A stretch of 49,979 nucleotides of DNA from the NCBI GenBank assembly GCA_037447655.1, contig JBBHKE010001737.1:93572-143550 (forward strand), read 5' to 3'. The notes below the pieces were generated by a model. It did not search any database, had not been told where the DNA came from, and saw only the letters and a list, made by a program, of their open reading frames with translations. This DNA comes from Zygnema cylindricum. Its lineage: Eukaryota; Streptophyta; Zygnematophyceae; Zygnematales; Zygnemataceae. Shown here piece after piece: positions 1 through 10,942 of the stretch (position 1 is the first letter of the stretch; every line of letters starts with the position of its first letter). Made by a program: the position numbers and the translations under genes.

Positions 1-2441
1 CCAATCAAGAGAGTAAGGAGTGACAATGGTGGAGAGTATACTTCTAACCAGTTTGGGGATTTTTTGAGGGAAGATGGGGTTCAACACCAAAAGACAGTTC
101 CAGAAAATCCGGAACAGAATGGGGTAACTGAAAGGTTAAATAGAACACTAAGTGATAGTGCTAGAAGTATGTTGTCGGATAAGAAGATAGGAAAAAGGTT
201 TTGGGCAGAAGCAATGAACTGTGCTAATTACCTCAAAAATAGAGTTCTTACTTCAGCTATAAAAGATCAAACACCTTATGAGAGATGGACAGGCCGGAAA
301 CCAGACTTATCTCATTTAAAGGTTTTCGGCAGTCAAGTATTCAGTCTAGATACTGATCGGTCCAATTGGAAGCTAGATCCTAAAGGAAAACCGGGATACT
401 TATTAAGATATGATGAAGATGTTAAAGGATATAGAGTTTATGATCTAAAAAGGGAAGATATAATCTTAGTAAAGCATCTAATAGTTAGGAATGAAGGAAA
501 GTCTGTGGATCCCTTCAAATATACGAAGTCAGTAAAAATCAGATTTGAGTCAGAAAATTCCGATGACTTTGAGCTTCTTAACTATCCAGGTTTTAGAGAA
601 GATGACACTCTTGCAGGAACAAATCAGACCGAAAAGGACTCGGCTGTGGAAACTTTAGTGACAACTCTACCCGAAGCGGAAGACGTGGTGGAAATTGATT
701 CGGAATTAAGGGATAGGGGAGAAACCGAGTTTGTTCAAAAGAATCCACGAGAACCATCTATTCCGGCCTCAGATTTTGAAGGGGGAAGGAGAAGTAGTAA
801 AAGACTGCAAGAAAAACAGGTTAATAACAAGGTAACAAAACTATCTCATCAAGATGAACCTCAAACTTATGGAGAGGCGATGACTTGTCCAAAAAGAAAT
901 CGGTGGAAGACAGCCATCAATGAAGAGATGGCCTCAATTATGTCAGCCGATACTTGGGAGCTGGTGGATTGTCCACCTAACCGAAAACCAATCGGTTGTA
1001 AGTGGGTTTTCAAACTAAAACTGAACCCAGATAACACAATCGAGCGCTACAAGGCCCGACTAGTGGCAAAGGGATTTACACAAAAGGAGGGAATTGACTA
1101 CGAGGAAACCTTTGCCCCGGTGGTCAGATTTCCCTCTGTCCGCATACTTCTCAGCCTGGCAGCAGCGGAAGACATGGAAGTGCACCAGATGGACATCAAA
1201 ACAGCCATTTTGCATGGAGAATTGGAAGAGGAGATCTTCATGCGATAACACGAAGGGTTTGTTGAAGAAGGAGAGGAGAGTAAGGTATGCCGGATGATTA
1301 AATCTCTTTATGGTTTGAAACAGGCGCCTCGACAGTGGAATAAGAAGCTTGATGAGTTTCTTACCGGTCTAGGATATATTCGGATCAGCTCAGATCACTC
1401 AATCTATGTTTTCGAAGATGAGGAAGGTTTTATATTTATTGCAATTTATGTTGATGATTTGCTTGTTTTAAGTAAATCAATGGAAAAAATAAATAAACTG
1501 AAAACCGATCTTAAGAGGAGATTTGAAATGAAGGATATGGGGGAAGCAAAATATATTTTGGGAATTCAAGTAGAGAGAGACCGAAAAAGAAAGATTATAA
1601 GATTGACTCAAAAAGAAGCAATAGGGAACATGCTTGAAAAATTTCAAATGGATAAAGCTAATAGTTGTACAACTCCAATGGAGTTAAAGAAGGGAAGTGA
1701 GGGGAGTGAGGAAGGAGAAGTCATAGTCTGAGACGAGGAATTATCTCCTGAAGAACAGAAGTTCATGCAGACTATTCCTTACAGGCAAGTAGTGGGAAGT
1801 CTAATCTATTTTATGAATTGTACCCGGCCGGATTTAGCTGCAGCTGTAGGAGTGCTGAGTAGAAGTCTAAATGCTCCCACTAAGAAGGATTGGGAGGCAG
1901 CTAAGAGAGTTCTTAGATACTTGATAGGAAATAGGGATCTATGGTTGCATTTGGGTGGGGAGAATACTGACATCACTACTTGGAGTGATGCTAGTTATGG
2001 TGATGCTACGATGAGGAGATGCACTTCTGGATATGTATTATATGTGGGTGATGGGGCTTGCTGTTGGAGTAGCAAACAGCAAAAAGTCATTGCTCAGTCC
2101 ACCATGGAGGTTGAGTATATGGCCTCTTGCTCTGCTGTAAAAGAATTGATGTGGGTCAAGTCTTTACTGGTGAACTTGGTCATCTTAAGAGTGGTGTGCA
2201 GAAAATATTTTGTGATAATCAAGCAGCAATTGCTATTTCTGCCAATCCTAAACATCATTTTAAAGCAAAACATATGGACATTAGACTCAGCTTTGTTAGA
2301 GAGAAAGTAGAAAATAAAATAATCAGTTTAGAGTACCGACCAGATAGTGAGATGGTAGCAGATATGATGACCAAACCTGTGCCTTCCCCTAAGCTAATTT
2401 TTTGCAGGGAGAAGTGTGGTCTGAAATTAAGAATTGACTAG
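1..2441 (+). pseudogene. C1 copia pol: integrase end, reverse transcriptase, RNase H (5' end outside window)
   Basis: Ty1/copia polyprotein, open from the first base of the window. It begins in the integrase core (RSDNGGEYTSNQF, the second catalytic Asp) and continues to the catalytic Glu context (QNGVTERLNRT). RT starts with a W-ELVDCPPNRKPIGCKWVFK block and carries the YVDD active site near 1447-1458. RNase H has WSDASYGD and the end motif MVADMMTK. The frame is broken only by TAA at 1246-1248, TGA at 1729-1731 and a frameshift near 2160-2200; both stops lie in an otherwise continuous frame. It is the least decayed element here, which suggests a recent insertion. The following sequence (RNase H of another copia at 3508) shows that C1 landed inside copia C2. 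Confidence 0.95.
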
Positions 2442-2454
2442 AAAATAAGGGGAG
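2442..2454 (+). promoter_or_regulatory. C1 polypurine tract
   Basis: The purine run AAAATAAGGGGAG sits immediately before TGTAGAAATT, the LTR start. This is the expected plus-strand primer position of a copia element. Confidence 0.75.
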
Positions 2455-3505
2455 TGTAGAAATTAATGGTTTTTAAGTATTTTCTAGGTCTGAATAGAAA
2501 TAAAGAAGCCGAGGCAGTCTACCTCTAACTTCTCTCTCCAACTCTCAAACTTGTCGCAGTCACTGAGAAATTGGAGAGGAAGCTAGAGCCATGGCTACCT
2601 AGGCTATCCTGAGGTTTACGCGAAATTTACATTAGTTCGTGTTTATTTATTTAAAAGGTATGTGCCGGCGGCAGGAATTGATCCTTGTACCTACCGGCCG
2701 GCAAACAGGGAATAGCCGGTAGCCTTAGCCGTTAAGTCTAGGAGTCATGATACGTAGTATGTAGTTTGATAGTTATTTAAATATGTACACGTACGATTAT
2801 TCATTTAACTATAATAGATTACGGGATACATAGATCCGGTAATATATAAAGTACGGATTACGGTACAAACTATAGATCAATACCGCGCATTTGTTTCGTA
2901 AATGAAACAAATACCGCACATGTATTTATTACGGCTACGATTAAATTAGATTCTAATCGGACGGCCGCAATTAGCGCCGAGATCGCGGAGGAAGTTTTCG
3001 GCGGTTTGTGGCCATCGCCACATCGGATGACGCGTGGCGAAATTTCGTTGGATCGTGGAATCCCCGGAGATTATGACATCGAATCCGGATATGACATGTG
3101 TCGACATTTAGGCTTTGTCGTACAATGTCCGTACCTAAAGTACACCGGCAGCTGTACTTTTGCGTACGGAACTCAATTCTGATTGGTTACGTACATCAGT
3201 AGATAGAGTCTGTGAGAGAGATAGGACTTAGAAAAATTAGGAGATAGGACCCTCTCTCCCAGAGAGCTTCTGTACAAAAGGTCAACTTTGACCCTCCATA
3301 ACTAACTGCTCAGGGGAGCAAATTCAGAGATTCTTTTTGCTATCGACTCAGGGGAGTCTTGTCTTCACAGGGGTGAAGTTGGTCTAGAGTTTTTGTCTGT
3401 CAGGGTGGCAGTTATTTTTGCCGAAACACAAAGGGGTCAGGGTTATCCTAGAGGCTTCTTGGAAGCTGTCCACTCTAAGGACTTATGGAGGTCTCAGAGT
3501 TTCAA
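2455..3505 (+). repeat. C1 3' LTR
   Basis: Starts TGTAGAAATT right after the polypurine tract and ends ...GAGTTTCA. It is homologous to the LTRs at 7946-8945 (-), about 42985-44117 (-) and 47202-48236 (+): shared landmarks include GTATTTTCTAGG near the start, AGCCATGGCT, and AAATTCAGAGATTCTTTTT. About 200 bases in lies a tRNA-like segment on the opposite strand. The right boundary is set by a switch to C2 RNase H at 3508. Confidence 0.85.
2660..2745 (-). other. tRNA-like segment inside the C1 LTR (antisense)
   Basis: Read on the minus strand it has a box B-like GGATCAATTCC (2674-2684), closed by a stem TGCCGGC (2663-2669) with GCCGGCA (2697-2703), and a box A-like GGCTAAGGCTACCGG beyond it. 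Homologous positions in the three other copia LTRs carry the same layout. It could be a tRNA-derived pol III promoter relic or simply a structured LTR segment. Confidence 0.45.
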
Positions 3506-3507
3506 GG

Positions 3508-3982
3508 AGGAGAGGTGAAAATACAGACGTGGATTGATGCTAGCTATGGAGACATGCCAAGCCGGAAATCTACGACCAGCTTTGTTTTGAAGATTGGAGA
3601 TGGAACTTGCTGCTGGAGTAGTAAATTACAGAAGGTTATAGCTCAATCCAGAATATAGTCTGGATGTTTGGCAGCAGCTTTCGCCCTCAAAGAGCTCTTA
3701 TGGGTCAAGTTTGTTTTACAAGAACTTGGGTATATGCAAACTGGTCCTCAAGCTATCTGGTGTAACAACCAGGCAGCCATTGCAATTGCCTCTAACCCTA
3801 GCCATCACTTTTAGAGCAAAAACATGGATGTTAGACTTCACTTTGTTAGAGAAAAAGTACTTGCAAAAGTCGTTCAGTTATGTTATTTACCTGACGAGAA
3901 GATGGTAGCTAACATGTTAACAAGAGCCTTTCCTGCTCCTAAGTTACAATTTTGCAGAGATGCTATTGGACTAAGTGAGTAA
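3508..3982 (+). pseudogene. C2 copia RNase H, C-terminal part
   Basis: A different copia family from C1. Reading across frames gives the RNase H block WIDASYGDMPS, then GDGTCCWSSKLQKVIAQS, a stop, then LKELLWVKFVL, WCNNQAAIAIASNPSHH, FVREKV and the terminal MVANMLTRAFPAPKL. It is most similar to C4 (SYGDMPSKKSTTGFVLQIG). A stop at 3656-3658 and at least one other frame change break it. The upstream part of pol should lie left of C1, outside the window, because C1 appears to be inserted here. Confidence 0.85.
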
Positions 3983-4005
3983 CTGAGTCTAAAGATTTAG
4001 GGGAG

Positions 4006-4840
4006 TGTTGTAATTTAAAAAATCTTTATTTCAATAAATAGGGGTAAAAATAACTTAGATTATTTTTCTAAGTAGTCTACTGTAATACTTACCTTAATTA
4101 GCGTTATAGAAGCAAAAAGTACAATATAGTGTATTGTACTTTTACATGGACACGTGTCGGCAAAAGAACGTATGCAAGTTTTTTTGGAGTGGCGACGACA
4201 GTCAACCCCACGCGTCACGCAATTGACGATATGGTTTACAAGATCGGACGAACGGGATCTGAACCGGGTATTCCGGAAATAAATGGTACAGTTCGACGGT
4301 ACCATCGTCGATTGAATTTGATCCAACGGACGCGATTCACTTGGGACCACAAGCGTGATTCATGAGGGACCACAAGCGTGATTCGCGTGGGACCACAAGT
4401 GACGAAACACTTAGGTGCTTCGTACTACACGACCACATTCGGCTGGATTTGAGCAACTCTCAATGACTAAGCATCTGGAACGTTTTGTGTACGGTTGGAA
4501 AATTTTGTGTACGGTTAAATATCTGGAAATATCTAATAACATTGTTTTGTATTTTAGTGTAATAAAAAATAGTGTTCCATTAAGCAGGTTTTTAGAAAAT
4601 AATAATTAGGGTTTTGAGGTACATTGACGTACAGGTAAGATGCGTTGTCGTTAGTCAGGATAATATCCGTAGTAATGGTAACCCAAATTAGTGTAGATTA
4701 GTAGATACACACTGTGAGTATATAACTTAGGACTTAGCCAATTTTGAAGTATTCGGTATTGGGAATATAATTTTCTAAGGGCAGTTTTTGGGAAACGTCC
4801 ACACATCATATCTTATGGTTTATTGAGTCATTTGGGCTGC
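4006..4840 (+). repeat. C2 3' LTR (right end uncertain)
   Basis: Starts TGTTGTAATT directly after the purine run GATTTAGGGGAG at 3994-4005, where a copia 3' LTR should begin. No second copy exists in the window to fix its end; the next recognisable sequence begins at 4855. It contains an imperfect repeat of a CACTTGGGACCACAAGCGTGATT unit (about 4337-4400, two to three copies). I see no gene in it. Confidence 0.6.
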
Positions 4841-4854
4841 AATTTTTGGAATTG

Positions 4855-5033
4855 TTAGTTTACTGTATTGTTTATCACTGTGGCAAATTTGAGGCATTTT
4901 GGTTATCTGAGTCATATTTTCTGTATGTTCAAAGTTGGCTGTTGAGTAGGTACTTTGATAGTTTGCACTGTTTTTCATGTCAACTTCCACTACTACTGCT
5001 GGTTCTCCTCCTGCAACGGTGGTTGTAGAACAA
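4855..5033. repeat. Fragment shared, inverted, with the C5 gag region
   Basis: This stretch matches the reverse complement of about 49027-49200. Landmarks are AGTTTACTGTATT, CACTGTGGCAAATTTGA and the block reading QPPLQEENQ on the minus strand (QPPLQAENR in the right copy). It abuts the RT of C3 at 5033 in mid-domain, so it marks a deletion or recombination junction between two copia elements. Confidence 0.6.
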
Positions 5034-7100
5034 CATTATCTGGGTTCAGCTTCAATTTAAATACACAGTTGCATCTGATAGGTTTACTGTATGGAGGACA
5101 GTTCACTAGCTCCCAAGTATTCGCTTCCATGATGGAAGCCATCTCATCATTTATGGCTCTGACCCATCGGTCCCTCTCCGGACTGTTCATTGCCTCCGAG
5201 TATGACTGAGGCTCATCTGGGTGAGATAGCTTTGTTACCTTGTGAGCAGCCTGTTTATCTTGTAGTCTTTTACTACTCCTCCGTCCTCCCTCGAAGTCCG
5301 AAGCTGGAATGGGGGGAAGTCTTGGATTCCTTTGCACTGTCTCATCAACTCCCCTATCCATGAAAACCGGTTCTGGCTCCTCTTCCTCTCTCTCCCCAGA
5401 GTTTGTAAGACTATGAGGAGATTCTGGTATATCTCCCCCATCTTGGATCTCCCCTTAATCTGCAATCAGGTTTTCTTTTCTGTCCTTTCTCGGAAGATCT
5501 AAGTCATCCTCACTCTCGGACTCAAAACTGATTATGATTTTCTTAATGTATTTGAAAGGATCAAATGACTTCCTTTCATCCATGACAACTAGGTGTTTTA
5601 CCTGAATGATATCTTGTTTAGCTAAGTCATAAACTCTATCTCCCTTGACATCCTCATCGTATCCCACAAAATATCCCGGTTTTCCTTTAGCATGTTGTTT
5701 CTAGTTTTTCTTATCTGTGTCAAGACAGTACACATGGCTACTGAATACTTTCAAGTGAGAGATATCCGGTTTCCTTCCAACCTATCTTTCATAAGGTGTC
5801 ATTCCTTTGATGGCTGTAGTGAGGACTCTATTCTTAATATAGTTAACACAATTCATGGCTTCTGCCCAAAATCTTCTTCCTATTTTCTTATCTGCCAACA
5901 TACTACACACACTATCTCCCAAATTCCGGTTCAACCTCTCAGCTACCCCATTTTTTTCTGGATTATTCGGTACAATTTTCTGATGTTGAACTCCCTCATC
6001 TCTCAGGTATTCTTCATACTGGTTAGAGGTGTACTCTCCCCCATTATCACTTCTTATTCCCTTAATGGGGGTTCCGTGCAACTTTTCACTCCATGCTTGG
6101 TATTCTTTGAAGTATTTTGGTGTTTCAAACTTTGTTTTCAGGAAGTAGACTCTAGAATATCTGGACCATTCATCAGTAATTGTTAGCATATACCTCTTCC
6201 CCCCAACTGAAGGTACTCTTGCTGGTCCCCAGATGTGATTGTGGACCAGATCTTGTACTTTATCACCTCTATACGTGGCAATTTTGGGAAAGGGGAGTCT
6301 GTGAGCCTTACCTTGGGCAGAGCCACTACAATCATCCATCATTTCATTATCCCCAAACTGAATGCCTTCTCTACACCCAATTTTTTCATTTCCCTTAGCC
6401 TATCAAAATTCACATGCCCCAATCGCTTATGCCAGATCATCAAGCTCGGGAAACCACCGTAGTTAGTACTCTTCTTTTCATTACTCAAGTTAAGCCTAAA
6501 CATTCCTTGGCTACCCTTATATGCTGTGAAGTAGACTTCATCTCCGTACTTAGCTATAATGACTCCCTTTATAGTGAAGGTATCAAAATCCATATCATCT
6601 AATACAGAAGTAGACACAAGATTTTTACTTAGCTGAGGAATGTAGAGCACATCTGAGAAGGTGAGTATATAAATCTTACCCTCCACTAAAAATTTTAGAT
6701 CTACCGAGCCCAATAGATCTTAGGTAACTACTCACCCATCCCCATCTATTTCTACAGTAGGGATCTTTCTTTGCTTAGTGAAGAGGTGCTTGTCACGGCA
6801 CATATGCATGGATGCACCTGAATCGATGATCCATCCTTCCTCTGGAGTTTCCCGAATGGCTTTTAAAGCACACTTCTGTTTCCGAGGAATCTCCTTCTCC
6901 TCGAAATTCTCGTCAAGAAGAAGCTCCCCATCCTCCTCTTCAGAAGACTCGTCCTCCTCGGTCTCTCCTTTCACTCGTGTGACCACAAGTACCTTTTTTT
7001 TCCCCGCGGAATAACCGGCTCCACGGTTTTCTTGGAGCCTCTGCTCCGATTGCTTGATGCAATCAGCTATGAAGTGTCCGTCTTTTTGCACAAATGGCAA
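5034..7100 (-). pseudogene. C3 copia pol: protease, integrase, start of RT
   Basis: In minus-strand order: aspartic protease WIIDSGASMHMC (7100-6732), pre-integrase IWHKRLGHVNFDRL and integrase core (6713-5782) with RSDNGGEYTSNQY and KNGVAERLNRN, a linker like that of C1 (YDEDVKGDRVYDL, 5667-5455), then the RT start MASIMEANTWELVNCPP (5361-5034). The first catalytic Asp of the integrase is replaced (HNHIWGP, usually HxDxWGP). Several frameshifts and stops separate the pieces. RT stops after KLKLNPDN, before any catalytic motif. Confidence 0.9.
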
Positions 7101-7860
7101 AGACCCTTTGGAGGCCTAGGTTCTTCAGATTGATCCCCTTTGAAGCTGTTGTATGTCTTTTTTTGATCCTTCCTCCACCAGTCTGTTTTGGCAGCTAGAG
7201 CTTGAACGCTCTTTCCTCCTTTGCGGATCTCGATGGTGTTCTCCTGTACGAGTATCATTCGTACCACAGTGTTCCAGTTCCAAGAATTATCATCCATTTT
7301 TTGCACTCGGTACACTATGTTTTCATACTCCTCGTGATGAGAGTGTTAACTTTCATCTTCATTGTGCCGGTCCATCCGACACTCTCCATCTCCATATAAA
7401 GGCAAGAGATATCATTACAGTAATCTAACATCTTCCCTCCTTTGTAAGTGTAACTCCCCAACCTTTGCTCCACCAACTGATGCTCATGAACGGTACCAGC
7501 TCTATAGATCTCCACTAAAGTCATCCACAACTCCTCGGCCTTGAAGATGTGAAGATGAGAGGTCGCCAAAGCTTGAGCGAGGTGCCTCAGAATGAAATGC
7601 TTGGCATTCATGTTGGTGTACTCCCACATTTGAATATCGTTCTACTCAGTCTTCATGACCACCACTCTGGGTGCCGTGGCAATAAGAATAAGAGGTGTCT
7701 CTTTTCCTTTCCCCTTTTCAGACAAACTGCGGTCCCCATCTTCTATCTCCTCCGTTGGAGCAGATGCTGCCGCAATAAACCTTATTCCATCAAACCCTGG
7801 TGGGCTCCCTTGAGATGGACGTTACACTTTTCCACAGACGATATCCCAGTATCGTTTTTC
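7067..7860 (-). pseudogene. C3 copia gag
   Basis: Minus-strand gag of the UBN2 type seen in plant copia elements: MNAKHFILRHLAQALA, ELWMTLVEIYRAGT and VEQRLGSYTYK in 7629-7315, followed by MILVQENTIEI. It ends in a CCHC zinc knuckle, CHLCKK plus DGHFIADC, split by a frameshift near 7085. Upstream of the clear gag the frame has a stop near 7645, and I cannot fix the start codon. It would form the capsid and bind RNA. Confidence 0.8.
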
Positions 7861-7945
7861 ACACAATGCCCCTGTCAACATGGCTTCCCAGTAAATGAAC
7901 CCATATCCGTTGAAGATGGGCACCCTAGAGGGTGGGCGCATAACA

Positions 7946-8945
7946 TGCAATTCTGTGTCCCCTATTGGATCACTGAATTCATGAAGCCTCTAGATAGCTT
8001 TTGGCTAGCCCTCTTTCAATTTGGATCACTGCTACCCAAGCAGGTAAATAGACAATCTAACAGCACCATTGTGCAGTCTGGACTCGCGTGAGTCCACAAC
8101 AAAAAGAATCATTGAAAATGCCCAACTAAGGAATTAATTATCAAGTGGCAAAGATGCCAATATTTATACAAGCTTGTTCGGAGAGAGGCGGCTACCCCCT
8201 CAATCATCAAAGTTCTAAACCCTTCTCACAACCCCTATCTACTGATGTACGAACCAATCAGAAGACTATACAGTACAGAAAGGTACTAGGGCCGATGTAT
8301 TTTCTGTACGGCCTGTGTACGACAAAGCCATGGAGTGGACGTCATTCTCCTCCATACTTGTCCTCGCGCTCCTCGGGATTCCCGCTTCCCAATAATATCT
8401 TGCCACGTGTCGAGTGGTTATGTCATGCCAAAAACGGCCAAGGCGGCTATTCCGAGATCGCGGAAATGATGCGGACCGTCGGATCCAAACCGGCTTTTAA
8501 TGTTTCCCGTCCAAAATAACAAATGTTTGGTACATTTGTTTTGTACGCACTTAAACTCAACTAGTTTCTATGTATTTAATTTATTATTCCGTTGAACGAA
8601 TTAATGATATTGCTAATGTTAAAATAGCTATCAAACACTATGTATCCTAACAGACTACTACGACAGACGGGTAAGAGCTAACTGCTACGCCTCGCTTTGC
8701 CACTCGGAGGTTCGAGTCCTGCCGGACTCAACTTTTTTGTTGAGAGTGACTTAGGTCACTCTTTAGTCCTACCTATAGAGCTAAGACAGCCATGGCTCCA
8801 CCACCCTCTCTCTCCTTCAGTGACTACAACAAGTATAGGGGCTAGAGAGGGAAGGTGGAGGCAGACTGCTTGTGCTTTTTCTTTTACTTATTTTACGTAA
8901 TTAAGACCTAGAAAATACTTTCCCTAAATCAGTGATTTCAATACA
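7946..8945 (-). repeat. C3 5' LTR
   Basis: Read on the minus strand it begins near 8945, has GTATTTTCTAGG about 30 bases in, GGAGCCATGGCTG, a tRNA-like segment, and ends ACAGAATTGCA near 7946. It is followed by TGTTATGCGCCC, a possible primer-binding site. It is related along its length to the C1 LTR. The end at 7946 is inferred from alignment to the C1 LTR end. Confidence 0.7.
8655..8735 (+). other. tRNA-like segment inside the C3 LTR
   Basis: Contains a perfect match to the pol III box B consensus, GGTTCGAGTCC (8709-8719), flanked by complementary GAGTCC and GGACTC, with an upstream stretch GGTAAGAGCTAACTGCTACG where a box A would fall. It lies antisense to the LTR, as in the other three copies. 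A cloverleaf with an anticodon arm is not evident, so I do not call it a tRNA gene. Confidence 0.45.
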
Positions 8946-9812
8946 AACTGCCTCCTGATTTCGAAAACTACCAGAGCGAGAAATAGCAGCTAGAAAAGGA
9001 GTCACTAGAAAAAAAAAAACAAAGCAACTAGTATTGGTTTGAGAAATACATGGGAGAATTCCTGGACGAGGGCACTCCCCAGACTCCACCAGCTCTAGAT
9101 TTTGGCTTCGAGAGTGACGAAAAGGAAGGAAAGGAGCAAGATAAGCAAGAACTACATTCCCCAACATCTTCACCAAAAGCTCAACTTCTTTCCTCAAAGC
9201 CAACTGTCATGGTAGTCCGCCACCTCATGGCCTTCGCCCTCACCCACGTCAAAACTCAGGCATCCTCCCACAACCTGCCCCAAGAAATTCTCATTAAGGC
9301 ATTGGGAGAAGAAATACACTCTGGGAAAGAGAGAGTCGACAAAGTAACTCCGTCGACAGCCGTCTTTTTGTCCACTGATCCCAAAAACCCATATGGTGGA
9401 TAGGGACTACAAAGCCTTATAAGTGACACTTATACTGAACCGAACAGGAAATTTCAAAATCAACGCGTACGCAAGATATCAAGACGTTCTGGTCGACACC
9501 GGAGCGCTCCCCAACCTCATCACCACCTCCGCTTTACAGAAAATGCCCAAGGACCTCCGGCTTGAAATGTACCCTAGCAACATTTGCCTGAGCACGGTAA
9601 GTTGCGGCATTTAGGCAGTTCATGGGATTATCAAGGTCATGAAAATTGAATTTTTCGATGACGCAGGCCAATGGTTGAAAATTGAGATCGAATTCTTGGT
9701 GGTCGAAGGAACTCAATTTGAAATTCTGTTGGGAATGGCCACATGGACCTGGCTGAATATGGGGTTAAGCATGTGGAAAAAACAATGTACTGTTCGGGAC
9801 CCTGGAAATCAT
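8946..9812 (+). pseudogene. G1 gag-protease linker and aspartic protease
   Basis: Begins exactly inside a conserved linker (KLPPDFENY here; KLPPGFKKY in G3). Next comes RHLMAFALTHVKTQASSHN and a retropepsin-like domain: VDTGALPNLITTSALQ carries the intact DTG catalytic triad near 9495-9505. The second half ends FEILLGMATWTWLNM, the usual ILLG flap-end motif, after TAG at 9612-9614. The frame breaks several times (for example TAG at 9402-9404). The protease would cut the gag-pol polyprotein. Confidence 0.85.
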
Positions 9813-9835
9813 TAAGGGAAGTCGGATCCCTGATC

Positions 9836-10895
9836 TTGAAGCCGTTTTGAAATGAGGATATCAGGTAGAATCCTATACAGCCGTGAATATATTGTCCAAA
9901 GCACGAGTAGTCAGTGAGCATCGCTTGCAACAACTCCACCACTTATATCCTTAATAGCTTCTTATGCACATCTTTTCCAAAGCCCACCAGAATCTTCCCT
10001 ATAATGTGGAAAATATAATGAGACCTCATATAGCCAATCTGGGAAGGGTGGATCTGGTAATTGCTCGATGGCCTTGACAAGGATACTCCCTAGCATGATA
10101 AAGAAGGGGCATATGGATAGCAGGAGTATAAGACTTTTTCGAGATGATTCAAGTCATCTCTTGGATACAGCAGCTTCACGATACACTAGTGGGGTACGTT
10201 TTGGAGAATGTCCACCCGGGGGACGACCAACGGAAAAAGGTTGCAGACAGCTGGAATTAGGTGACCTAGATTTTAGGAAGCTTGATAGTTTTTCGACGGG
10301 GCGCAAATCGGATCTCGGGCACACAGAGTTAGGGCATTTTTGACCAATTTTATGCCGTTTCTCGTCCTTTAGAAATTATTGAAACAACAGATCCCAGACT
10401 CCGGAACTCTATGAAGCAGATCCTAGACAAAGAAAGAACGACAACACCTGTAACAAAAATAGACCGCTCTCTGTTCTTCCGGTGCAACAAGCCAAGATTT
10501 CCACGCAGAGCACTCCCCACATTGGTCTCCTTTCCTTCCAACCACGCATATCGAAAAAGAGGACGTCAACACCCGTAACAAAAATAGACGCTCTACGTTC
10601 TTCCATTGCAACAAGATAAGATTTCCACGCAGAGCACTCCCCACATTGGTCTCCTTTCCTTCCAACCACGCATATGGAAAAAGAGCAGCGCGAATGATCT
10701 TTGATAGTAAGACAGGTCTTCGGACGACACCGACTATTGCCGAACGAGAACAGGCAATGGGATTCCTTCTGTACAGAACGGCCGCACCAGGTATTTCAGA
10801 CCTCCAGAGGTGCAGCTTAATCAGGCAAAGTATGGATCTCAATGCAATAACATGGGTAGTCAACATGCTCTCGCCTTTTCAAGTCTCTTAAGTCT
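9836..10895 (+). pseudogene. G1 cytosine-5 DNA methyltransferase (DNMT3-like), motif I deleted
   Basis: Relic of a C5-cytosine methyltransferase between protease and RT. Visible motifs: end of motif I (LEAVLK), motif II region ESYTAV, motif IV VDLVIARWP-stop-QGYSLA (the stop TGA at 10076-10078 stands where the catalytic Cys belongs), motif VI YVLENVHPGDD, motif IX TPTIAEREQAMGF and motif X RCSLIRQSMDLNAITWVV. Compared with G3, about 370 bases holding the FSGI of motif I are missing, and a 125-bp stretch of the target-recognition region is duplicated. Motif order is canonical, not permuted as in plant DRM enzymes. Confidence 0.85.
10441..10690 (+). repeat. 125-bp tandem duplication in the G1 methyltransferase
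   Basis: Units 10441-10565 and 10566-10690 both run from CAACACCYGTAACAAAAATAG to CCAACCACGCATAT.GAAAAAGAG with few differences. G3 has one copy at the same place (PVTKTDRSPFFKCNKPGF region), so this is a local duplication in G1. Confidence 0.85.
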
Positions 10896-10942
10896 CGGGC
10901 TATTAACCTTCAAGCTCTTTAGTTGTTAACGATGCAGACAAC

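Larger units (their letters stand above)
5034..8945 (-). mobile_element. C3: copia element, 3' truncated
   Basis: Minus-strand copia with 5' LTR (7946-8945), gag, protease, integrase and the first part of RT. It ends abruptly inside RT at 5033, and RNase H and the 3' LTR are missing. Its outer LTR edge at 8945 adjoins the middle of gypsy element G1 (in the gag-protease linker), so C3 probably inserted into G1. Its left half, with the 5' half of G1, was then lost. Confidence 0.8.

Noticed and set aside
8655-8735. Functional tRNA gene
   Set aside because: Box B is perfect, but I cannot fold an anticodon arm or a complete acceptor stem, and the segment is part of the LTR in four places.
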